In this document: piece by piece, positions 32,486-37,879 of the stretch | Position numbering within the stretch: position 1 is the first letter of the stretch | How the letters are laid out: the number at the start of each line of letters is the position of its first letter | From: Sphingomonadales bacterium 39-57-19 | Lineage (GTDB): Bacteria > Pseudomonadota > Alphaproteobacteria > Sphingomonadales > Sphingomonadaceae | Direction of reading: 5' to 3' | Length of the DNA: 37,879 nt | NCBI GenBank assembly: GCA_002282385.1 | Contig: NCJG01000004.1 | Span: 76,254 to 114,132, forward strand | Translations under genes and position numbers: made by a program | The notes under the pieces: model-generated | Database searches by the model: none | What the model was told of the DNA's origin: nothing | The model's input: the letters and a program-made list of their open reading frames with translations, nothing else

Positions 32486-33505
32486 ATGGAACATCGTCGC
32501 ATTGGCAAAAGTGCCGTTTACGTCTCAGATATTTGTATGGGGACGATGACATTCGGGTCGCAAACCGATGAAGCGCAGGCGCACCGCATACTCGACCGCT
32601 GTTTGGACGCGGGCATCAACTTTTTCGATACCGCCGAAGGCTATCCTGTGCCACCGGACATCAAATGGGTCGGCCGTACAGAGGACATTGTTGGCCGCTG
32701 GATGAAGGGCAAAAACCGCGACGCCATCATCATGGCCACGAAGGTTTCGGGCCCAAGCCATACATGGTTCAAATCGCCAAAGCGCGGCGGGATGACCGCG
32801 CTTGATCGCCACAATATCGTCACGGCGGTTGAAGAGAGCCTACGCCGTCTGCAGACCGATTATATCGATTTGTACCAAACGCATTGGCCAGACCATGGTA
32901 CCGGTTATGATGAAACGATGGAAGCCCTCGACGATCTGGTCCGCGCCGGAAAAGTCCGCGTTCTGGGTTGTTCAAATGAGACCAGCTACGGCCTCATGAA
33001 GTCGCTTGCGACATCGGAGCGTTTGGGCACGGCGCGCTATCACAGCATCCAGAACAACTTTTCCATCAACAACCGCCGGTTCGAAGATGAACTGAAACAA
33101 GTCTGTCGTCAGGAAGGCGTATCGTTGCTCCCTTACTCGCCATTGGGCGGCGGCGTCTTGTCGGGCAAATATCTGGACGGCGCACGACCCGAAGGCGCAC
33201 GTTTCTCCCGCTATCTGGAAATGACGGGCGCACGTCAGGCCGAAATGGCACAGCGATTTGCCGGGCCACGGGCGCTGGAAAGCACGATGAGGATCCTAGA
33301 AATTGCCAAGGAAGCGGGCATGTCGCCGGTCACGCTGGCGACCGCATGGTCAAAGCAACATGACTTTGTCGCATCGACGATTGTGGGCGTCAGCACCGAA
33401 GATCAACTGGACGATATTTTCGCCGCGATTGACCTGAAACTCAGCGACGAAGTGATGACCGCCATTCACAAGGTGACGAAAGAAATCCTGTACCCGATGG
33501 GGTGA
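32486..33505 (+). CDS. Aldo/keto reductase (Tas-like)
   Basis: The 339-residue TIM-barrel NADPH-dependent oxidoreductase begins MEHRRIGKSAVYVSDICMGTMTFG. The catalytic tetrad is visible as Asp and Tyr in FFDTAEGYP, Lys in MATKVSGP and His in LYQTHWPD. The YPVPP element is shared with E. coli Tas. Co-factor motifs near the end (STIVGVSTEDQLDD) are also normal. The frame is open back to 32288 inside ubiA, but the protein begins at 32486 after AGGGGACA. The physiological substrate is unknown. Confidence 0.94.
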   Translation: MEHRRIGKSAVYVSDICMGTMTFGSQTDEAQAHRILDRCLDAGINFFDTAEGYPVPPDIKWVGRTEDIVGRWMKGKNRDAIIMATKVSGPSHTWFKSPKRGGMTALDRHNIVTAVEESLRRLQTDYIDLYQTHWPDHGTGYDETMEALDDLVRAGKVRVLGCSNETSYGLMKSLATSERLGTARYHSIQNNFSINNRRFEDELKQVCRQEGVSLLPYSPLGGGVLSGKYLDGARPEGARFSRYLEMTGARQAEMAQRFAGPRALESTMRILEIAKEAGMSPVTLATAWSKQHDFVASTIVGVSTEDQLDDIFAAIDLKLSDEVMTAIHKVTKEILYPMG

Positions 33506-33532
33506 GGCCAAACCCGTCGTCCTGAACTTTTT

Positions 33533-33612
33533 CGTCATGCTGAACTTGTTTCAGCATCTTACTATTTGTCGGCGGTTGGAATTAAGATCCTGAAACAAGT
33601 TCAGGATGACGG
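33533..33612. repeat. Dispersed hairpin repeat family A, copy 2
   Basis: It has the same facing arms as copy 1: CGTCATGCTGAACTTGTTTC on the left and GATCCTGAAACAAGTTCAGG on the right, around a middle reading TCGGCGGTTGGAA. The middle is shared with copy 3 (37575-37654) but not with copy 1, so copies 2 and 3 are the closer pair. A partial extra arm (CGTCGTCCTGAAC) lies just before it at about 33515-33528. Confidence 0.87.
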
Positions 33613-33645
33613 TGGGATGGTGGGATGAGGGCGGACGGCAAGCAT

Positions 33646-33707
33646 CTTCTTCGTGCCTTTGTGGCTTTGTGCGAGATACATTGGCGCAGCGTTTGGCGTT
33701 GGCGGGG
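33646..33707. repeat. Dispersed repeat family B, copy 1
   Basis: This 62-bp sequence begins CTTCTTCGTGCCTTTGTGGC and contains GAGATACATTGGCGCAGC. It recurs at 37449-37510 with only a few substitutions near the right end. It codes for nothing recognisable and follows repeat A copy 2 directly. Confidence 0.87.
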
Positions 33708-33745
33708 AATTACGGTGAAGGCGCACTTAATTGCTCCTCCGTCGT

Positions 33746-33778
33746 GGGCAGCGCGCATTGCTTTAAAAGCGCGCGCCC
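33746..33778. terminator. Strong hairpin downstream of the alkaline phosphatase gene
   Basis: GGGC-A-GCGCGC (33746-33756) pairs with GCGCGC-GCCC (33769-33778) with one bulged A and a 12-nt loop, 14 bp after the phosphatase stop. No U tract follows on the minus strand. It is probably a 3'-end hairpin or a weak terminator between convergent units. Confidence 0.45.
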
Positions 33779-33791
33779 ATATAAAGCCGCC

Positions 33792-35366
33792 TTATTTAAA
33801 ACCAAGGGCCGCGCGCATGATTTGGAATATCGTGTTCTGTTCAATCGTGCCCTTGAACAAATGCGCCTTTGGCCCGGCGGCGCGGGCGACGACATCTTCG
33901 CCGCTGTGCGTTTCGGAACCGGTGGGGATCAACGCCTGCTGCCGATAATTCAGCGCCTGCGTATCTTCTTTCAACGGGTCGGTGCGCGGCAATGTTGTGA
34001 CCGCGCCGGGGCCGTTGATATAGCCCAAGGTTGTGTATCCCTTGCCATCAAAGGCCAAGGTTGATTTGCCTTTCTGGTCAACCACGGGGCCAAGGATCGG
34101 GTTGCCGCGTTCGGGATATCCCGCCATGGTGAAGGTGTGGCTATGGTCCGATGTGACGACGATCAACGTATCGCGCAGGTCGACAGTGTCCATCGCGGCC
34201 TTCAACGCATCATTCAGCGCCACCGTGTCCTGCAACGCGCGATAGGCATTGCCGCCATGGTGGCCATGGTCAATCTTGCCCGCTTCCACCATCAGGACAT
34301 AGCCCTTGCGGTTTTTGGACAGCATCGCGATCGCCTTCGTCGTCATTTCGGCGAGCGAGGGTTCTTTTGATCCGCTCGCCGTGCGGTCGGCGTCAAATTG
34401 CATATGCGATTGTTCGAACAGGCCAAGCAGCTTGTCGGTCTTTTTCGCGTCCACCGCGGCAAAGCCTTCGCTGTTCCAGACATAAGCGCTTTTGGGGTTG
34501 GCGGCCTGCCAGCTGGCGATCAGGTCCTTGCCATCGGCGCGCTTGCCCTTTTTGCCCGCATATTCGGGGTCAGCCGCGGTGTTGGGCATGAAATGCTGGC
34601 GTCCACCGCCCAACATGACCTCAAAGCCATTGCCATGCGGCCATTCGACCATTTGGCGGGCAATGTCGGTGCAGCCTTCGGCCTTGGCCGCGGCGGGCAT
34701 ATTCGCGTCCACTTCCCAATCGCGTTGCGCGACATGGGCATAGGTCGATGCGGGCGTGGCGTGGGTGATGGTCGCGGTGGAGACAATGCCGGTGGCATAT
34801 CCCTTGTCCTCGGCCATTTCGAACAATGATTTGACCTTATAGGGTTCGGTCGCCTTGCAATTGTCCTCCACCGCTTGCGGGCCAACGCCCAGAACGCCGT
34901 TCAGTGTTTTGACGCCGGAGACAATCGCGGTTGCGGTCGGCGCGCTGTCGGGCACCTGGCCATCATGCGAGTAAGTTTTGACCAAGGCGGTGTGCGGCAG
35001 GCGATCCATTTGCGCGACATAGGATTCGCCGTCGACGCCCTTTTGCTGCCCTTCAAAAATGCGCGCGGCGGTCAGGGTGGTGATGCTCATGCCGTCACCG
35101 ATGAAGATGATGACATTGCGCGCCTTGCGGTTGTTGGGCGTATCCGCCTCCAACCGGGCAAGCTCGGCTGCGCCAGCCTTTAAATAATCGTCACTGGTGG
35201 TCAGTGGCGGCGTGCCAATGGGCCGCGCAGGGGGCAGGGGAGCCGCCGCCGTCGCAGCCGCAGGATCCGGCGTCGCCGCATATTGCGCGACAACCGGCGC
35301 GCCGATCAGGCAAGACGCCAACGCCAAAGGCAGGCCAGCGGACACAAACGGCGACACTTTACGCAT
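33792..35366 (-). CDS. Exported alkaline phosphatase (PhoA family)
   Basis: The 524-residue protein has a signal peptide (MRKVSPFVSAGLPLALASCLIGAPVVAQ) and a Pro/Ala-rich linker, then the alkaline phosphatase fold. Visible active-site parts are FIGDGMS with metal-binding Asp91, VPDSAPTATAIVSGVKT with the nucleophile Ser141, EAGKIDHGHHGGNA (metal-binding Glu, Asp and His), VTSDHSHTF and TGSETHSGEDV. It should hydrolyse phosphomonoesters in the periplasm. The start at 35366 has GGAGAG upstream; the frame is open to 35471, but that part lacks a signal peptide and overlaps the candidate PHO box. A PhoB-type box at 35411-35428 predicts induction by phosphate starvation. Confidence 0.94.
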   Translation of the reverse strand: MRKVSPFVSAGLPLALASCLIGAPVVAQYAATPDPAAATAAAPLPPARPIGTPPLTTSDDYLKAGAAELARLEADTPNNRKARNVIIFIGDGMSITTLTAARIFEGQQKGVDGESYVAQMDRLPHTALVKTYSHDGQVPDSAPTATAIVSGVKTLNGVLGVGPQAVEDNCKATEPYKVKSLFEMAEDKGYATGIVSTATITHATPASTYAHVAQRDWEVDANMPAAAKAEGCTDIARQMVEWPHGNGFEVMLGGGRQHFMPNTAADPEYAGKKGKRADGKDLIASWQAANPKSAYVWNSEGFAAVDAKKTDKLLGLFEQSHMQFDADRTASGSKEPSLAEMTTKAIAMLSKNRKGYVLMVEAGKIDHGHHGGNAYRALQDTVALNDALKAAMDTVDLRDTLIVVTSDHSHTFTMAGYPERGNPILGPVVDQKGKSTLAFDGKGYTTLGYINGPGAVTTLPRTDPLKEDTQALNYRQQALIPTGSETHSGEDVVARAAGPKAHLFKGTIEQNTIFQIMRAALGFK

Positions 35367-35410
35367 TTTACTCTCCAAAAATGTTTCAGGCCCACACATC
35401 GCAGACGATG

Positions 35411-35428
35411 ATGACTGGCGCAAGACAG
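35411..35428 (-). promoter_or_regulatory. Candidate PHO box (PhoB site) of the alkaline phosphatase gene
   Basis: On the minus strand it reads CTGTCTT-GCGC-CAGTCAT. Each 7-mer matches the PHO half-site CTGTCAT at 6 of 7 positions, with the canonical 4-bp spacer. It lies about 44 bp before the start codon, where a PhoB-activated promoter would carry it. Confidence 0.6.
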
Positions 35429-35533
35429 TGGGGGGTTGTGGGGGGAGCAAAATGTTATCGACAATGATCAAATGGCAAGATAACCAGCAACAATCGGTCC
35501 AGATATTTCACATGTGATTCATGGGGGTTCTGG

Positions 35534-36199
35534 ATGTCTGTCAGGTCAATTTCTCTCAGAAAATTGATAAAAATTCTTTTCTCACCTGCGAACCGTAGAG
35601 TTTCGGAGATTAGAAAAGATATCCGCGAAGAAATAAAAAGAAATCAGGGCTCTACCGGCGATGGGAGCGATTTCTATGCTCCCTTTTGGAGTGATGCCAA
35701 AAACCATGTATTTGGCCTTTCGGATCTCCACGCGTCAGTGGCTGTCCGGATTGCCTCAAATGATAAACGTAGAAATTTATACCCACGTTTACGTGATGGT
35801 TTTCTTTTGTGGTGGGATGAGCGACGGCGTTGGACAAATGAACCATTCCGTCAGGCGCAGCCGCTGCGGGCGCGGTTTTCCTTTCCGGGCATCGATGCAA
35901 TTGTAAAAGTAGATAGTATTCTTTCAGTCAAAGACGCTCGTAATGCCGACCGGTATATTTATCCGTACTTTGCGCCCGAACCCGAACTAACAGAGGAGGC
36001 TGCGCGCCTCTCGCTGTGGCTATTGAGCCAAGCTTTGCCGAATGTGCCAATCGCAGAACTGCGCGTGTTGGATGTAATTCGCGGCCAAACATTTTCCGAA
36101 GATCGCCTGCCATTGAGAGGCGATGAGGAACAGGTTTTTAGGCAAAGATATGAAGCCTTGATCGGGGATTGGGATGTGCTTCGACAAGACTATCCTTAA
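35534..36199 (+). CDS. Hypothetical protein, unrecognised
   Basis: The 221-residue protein matches no family I recognise. The first 40 residues are basic (SLRKLIKILFSPANRRVSEIRKDIREEIKRN). The middle has an aromatic GFLLWWDERRRWTNEPFRQ, then FPGIDAIVKVDSILSVKDARNADRYIYPYF with acidic residues alternating with short hydrophobic strands, and it ends in helices. No signal peptide or membrane segment is seen. The first 170 bp are clearly more A/T-rich than the flanking genes, suggesting foreign origin. The ATG at 35534 follows a G-rich GGGGG box by 5 bp. It is divergent from the phosphatase gene and upstream of the three-gene cluster. Confidence 0.7.
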   Translation: MSVRSISLRKLIKILFSPANRRVSEIRKDIREEIKRNQGSTGDGSDFYAPFWSDAKNHVFGLSDLHASVAVRIASNDKRRNLYPRLRDGFLLWWDERRRWTNEPFRQAQPLRARFSFPGIDAIVKVDSILSVKDARNADRYIYPYFAPEPELTEEAARLSLWLLSQALPNVPIAELRVLDVIRGQTFSEDRLPLRGDEEQVFRQRYEALIGDWDVLRQDYP

Positions 36200-36350
36200 A
36201 TGCACACTGGCGGTCTTACGGCAGGCCTCGCAATAGGCGGTCGTGGAGAGAGTTTGGCGGATTAGGGGTGGATTGGGAATGGAGTTAGTTACCGCATCCC
36301 TATGAAAAATCATGGAGAGCGTTTTGAAGCAGTTATTCTAAGGAGAATTT

Positions 36351-36644
36351 ATGTCAATTGAAGTAGAGGCAGGCCAACCGGTAGACGCGAGTGTCTCAGT
36401 TACGATGACGGGCCTTGAGTTACTGGCGGCTACAGCGGTGCAGATCGCGGATATTGGTAGCGATGTTGTTTTGGTGTTCACTAGGCCGGCCACGGGCCAC
36501 GCGCTGGTGAACGGCGCCATGCAAGGGGTCGCACAGGCTCGGCCCATAGCTGAAATTTTAGTTAGTAAAGCCAACTTTGCTGAAATCGCTAACGTTATCG
36601 CTACAGTTGCGAAAGACGGTGGCGTTGAAAAAAAGACAGCATAA
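36351..36644 (+). CDS. Small hypothetical protein, first gene of a three-gene cluster
   Basis: The 97-residue protein is rich in Ala and Val with no recognised motif: a beta-like start (SIEVEAGQPVDASVSVTM), then helices (LLAATAVQIADIG, NFAEIANVIATVA) and a basic tail (EKKTA). AAGGAG lies 6 nt before the ATG, the best ribosome binding site of the cluster. The next gene starts 7 bp after its stop. The preceding 150 bp contain no gene; a 19-codon open frame (36302-36361) overlaps the start and may be a coincidence. Confidence 0.7.
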   Translation: MSIEVEAGQPVDASVSVTMTGLELLAATAVQIADIGSDVVLVFTRPATGHALVNGAMQGVAQARPIAEILVSKANFAEIANVIATVAKDGGVEKKTA

Positions 36645-36651
36645 AGCATCG

Positions 36652-37080
36652 ATGATGGTTGATAAAAACTCGGAAAGCACAAGGGCAGCACCCGTGGTCA
36701 CTGTTGCGACTGATGGGTCTGATGTATTTCGCGTTGTTACAACAAACGTAATCGAGGAGGTTTCGCAGGTTCACTGTTATGACGAGACCCTCGAACACAT
36801 AGCAGACCGACATCCCGAGTTTGAGAATTTTCTTCCAGCTTTGGAACATGCTGTTCACGACACCATTGCCGATCCTACGCATGTTTTTGGGAGCAACACT
36901 ATTCAACACGCATCAGGTTTTCGTTTCGCTAGCACGCGTCATACAAAGGGAAACAACCACCTGATTGTGGCAGTTAAGATTATCGAAGGAACTTCTGCGC
37001 TACTCAAAACGGCCTATTTCACTGGTAATGTAAATGGCGAAGCTTTATATCAAGTTTCTACTGTTAGTGATCATGATTGA
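36652..37080 (+). CDS. Small HIxxRHPE-motif protein, possible phage-type (PBECR-like) nuclease
   Basis: The 142-residue protein has a C-terminal domain with ETLEHIADRHPEF (His49, Arg53, His54, Pro55, Glu56), a Pro-containing helix end DTIADPTHVF (about 71-79), a basic/His segment RFASTRHTKGNNH and a final strand pair LIVAVKI / LLKTAYFTG. This order (HI-x-x-RHPE, P-x-x-V, then VVVK and a TAY strand) is what I remember of PBECR-type proteins, a group of barnase/EndoU/colicin E5/RelE-like small nucleases of phages and mobile elements. The call is tentative. The start at 36652 (ATGATG) has no good ribosome binding site and probably depends on coupling to the gene ending at 36644. It overlaps the DUF2283-like gene by 8 bp. 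Confidence 0.65.
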   Translation: MMVDKNSESTRAAPVVTVATDGSDVFRVVTTNVIEEVSQVHCYDETLEHIADRHPEFENFLPALEHAVHDTIADPTHVFGSNTIQHASGFRFASTRHTKGNNHLIVAVKIIEGTSALLKTAYFTGNVNGEALYQVSTVSDHD

Positions 37081-37339
37081 TTTTCGTGTCAAATACGACG
37101 GCCGAGCAGACGTGCTTTATATTAGCACTGAACGTAATGGCCCTTCTTATGCTCGCGAGGGCAGGGACGGTGTCATCTGGCGTTATTTGGAATCTGACGA
37201 TAGCCTTGTTGGTGTTACTATCATGGATTTTGACTGCTATTGGAAAGGCAATTTAGCCGATTTAGTGGGTCAGGTTTCTTCGCACTTTCATGTGGAAAAG
37301 CAACACGCACGCGCTACGCTTGAGTTGGCTCAAGTCTGA
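37073..37339 (+). CDS. DUF2283-like small protein, possible partner or antitoxin
   Basis: The 88-residue protein has the DUF2283 outline: FRVKYDGRADVLYIS, then REGRDGVIWRYLESDDSLVGVTIMDF, with the Asp-rich ADVLYI and the turn before VGVTI. Members are small beta-rich proteins frequently found next to small toxin-like genes (remembered association). The ATG at 37073 lies inside the preceding gene (8-bp overlap), so the two proteins are translationally coupled. An earlier ATG at 37034 in the same frame would overlap by 47 bp and is less likely. The C-terminal helix (VGQVSSHFHVEKQHARATLE) extends beyond the usual domain. Confidence 0.72.
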   Translation: MIDFRVKYDGRADVLYISTERNGPSYAREGRDGVIWRYLESDDSLVGVTIMDFDCYWKGNLADLVGQVSSHFHVEKQHARATLELAQV

Positions 37340-37448
37340 TTTTCTGTCGTTTTCCGATGCGCTAAAATTGGAACTGCAGCGTCAGGTGGAACTGCCGTGA
37401 CAGATGGGCCGTCCCCATAGCTTAGGATAATGACAGGTCGGGCTGGCC

Positions 37449-37510
37449 CTTCTTCGTGCCTTTGTGGCTTTGTGCGAGATACATTGGCGCAGCTTCTGGC
37501 TTTGGCGGGG
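37449..37510. repeat. Dispersed repeat family B, copy 2
   Basis: Copy of the element at 33646-33707, identical over about the first 45 bp and differing at a few positions near TTCTGGCTTTGGCGGGG. Here it precedes repeat A, while at 33.6 kb it follows repeat A. Confidence 0.87.
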
Positions 37511-37574
37511 CGGTTTGCTCGCGCGCTATGGGCGAGGGGGCATCCCTACCCAGTGGAGGGTAAACTCCTACTTT

Positions 37575-37654
37575 CGTCATGCTGAACTCGTTTCAGCATC
37601 TTACTTTTTTTCGGCGGTTGGAAGTAAGATCCTGAAACAAGTTCAGGATGACGG
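37575..37654. repeat. Dispersed hairpin repeat family A, copy 3
   Basis: The arms CGTCATGCTGAACTCGTTTC and GATCCTGAAACAAGTTCAGG surround the same TCGGCGGTTGGAA middle as copy 2. The two copies differ only at a handful of positions. An additional GTCAGGATGACGG half-arm follows at about 37660-37672. Confidence 0.87.
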
Positions 37655-37687
37655 GTTGGTGTCAGGATGACGGTGGGGTTAGAAATT

Positions 37688-37713
37688 CTCTGCGTTCTCT
37701 GCGCCTCTGCGTG
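37688..37713. repeat. Short CTCTGCG reiteration
   Basis: Three CTCTGCG units start at 37688, 37697 and 37705. Similar CTCTGCGCCTCTGCGTG-type sequences occur between genes in sphingomonads (from memory). Confidence 0.5.
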
Positions 37714-37782
37714 AATCTCTTAGCCCGCGCGAGGGCCCACCCCTAACCCAATGGAGCCTCTCGGATCAGTTCGGGGGCCCAC

Positions 37783-37879
37783 TGTTGATTGTCGTTGAGA
37801 AGTGACCCGTTAGGGGCATAAGTTTTCACTGAGATTTGACCCATGTTTGAACCACACCCTGACCGACCGGTTGGGGGGA
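37783..37879 (+). mobile_element. Terminus of an IS21-family-like insertion sequence, cut by window edge
   Basis: From TGTTGATTGTCG at 37783 there follow two related blocks, GAGAAGTGACCC (37797-37808) and GAGATTTGACCC (about 37832-37843). Repeated GAnAnnTGACCC blocks just inside a TG end are what IS21-family elements carry as transposase binding sites. No istA coding start lies within the remaining bases, so only the non-coding end is present. Identification is from memory of the family. Confidence 0.5.

Larger units (their letters stand above)
37340..37782. other. Gene-free, repeat-rich stretch before the IS-like end
   Basis: This stretch of about 440 bp has no credible gene. It consists of repeat B copy 2 (37449-37510), repeat A copy 3 (37575-37654), an extra half-arm of A (about 37661-37672), a CTCTGCG reiteration (37688-37711) and short unique connecting DNA. 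Confidence 0.75.

Noticed and set aside
36302..36361. Possible 19-codon leader peptide before the 97-residue gene
   Set aside because: It lacks a ribosome binding site of its own and a recognisable attenuation structure, so it may be chance.
37340..37720. Possible CRISPR array because of several repeats in a row
   Set aside because: The repeats are of different families and unequal spacing, with no regular repeat-spacer pattern and no cas genes.

Overview
The window looks like a chromosomal piece of an alphaproteobacterium of the order Sphingomonadales (Sphingopyxis/Sphingorhabdus type; this placement is an inference from protein style and gene order, not from a search). It combines housekeeping genes (murA, clpS, apt, rplJL, rplKA, nusG, secE, tRNA-Trp, gshA, rsmE, ubiA) with polyhydroxyalkanoate genes (phaC, a phasin), fatty-acyl catabolism (two acyl-CoA dehydrogenases, thioesterases) and an accessory patch at the right end.

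Layout. 1-5.2 kb: the start of a LOV photosensor protein (cut by the window edge), murA, a coupled SDR/HCCA-isomerase-like pair whose usual catalytic residues are substituted, an exported amidohydrolase, clpS. 5.2-10.3 kb: a PHA/fatty-acyl block on the minus strand (phasin, two acyl-CoA dehydrogenases, class I PhaC). It carries near-identical TGC-rich repeats upstream of the phasin, a related site upstream of phaC, and a 16-bp perfect palindrome upstream of the dehydrogenase pair. 10.3-14.7 kb: a plus-strand DbpA-type RNA helicase, then a tight trio of AlaC-like aminotransferase, hotdog thioesterase and a lipoprotein-like methyltransferase. 14.7-16.8 kb: apt and rplJ-rplL with a recognisable promoter, leader hairpins and a terminator. 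16.8-24.3 kb: an overlapping trio (ketosteroid-isomerase-like, GNAT, nitrilase-type hydrolase), an EamA exporter, DUF3237, a Rieske oxygenase, a sodium:solute symporter and a NamZ-type muramidase. 24.4-29.2 kb: rplK-rplA, a tesB thioesterase, nusG, secE, two plus-strand membrane-protein genes and tRNA-Trp. The familiar secE-nusG-rplK-rplA-rplJ-rplL block is therefore present but opened up by foreign genes, and rpoB does not follow rplL here. 29.2-33.5 kb: gshA, rsmE, ubiA and an aldo/keto reductase.

33.5-37.9 kb: an accessory segment bordered by two dispersed repeat families present in opposite order at its two ends. It holds an exported alkaline phosphatase with a good candidate PHO box, an unrecognised 221-residue protein, and a compact three-gene set: an unknown 97-residue protein, a protein with an HIxxRHPE motif reminiscent of phage-type small nucleases, and an overlapping DUF2283-like protein. 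This set is the best candidate in the window for an undescribed small system, possibly toxin-antitoxin-like. The window ends in what looks like the terminus of an IS21-family element.
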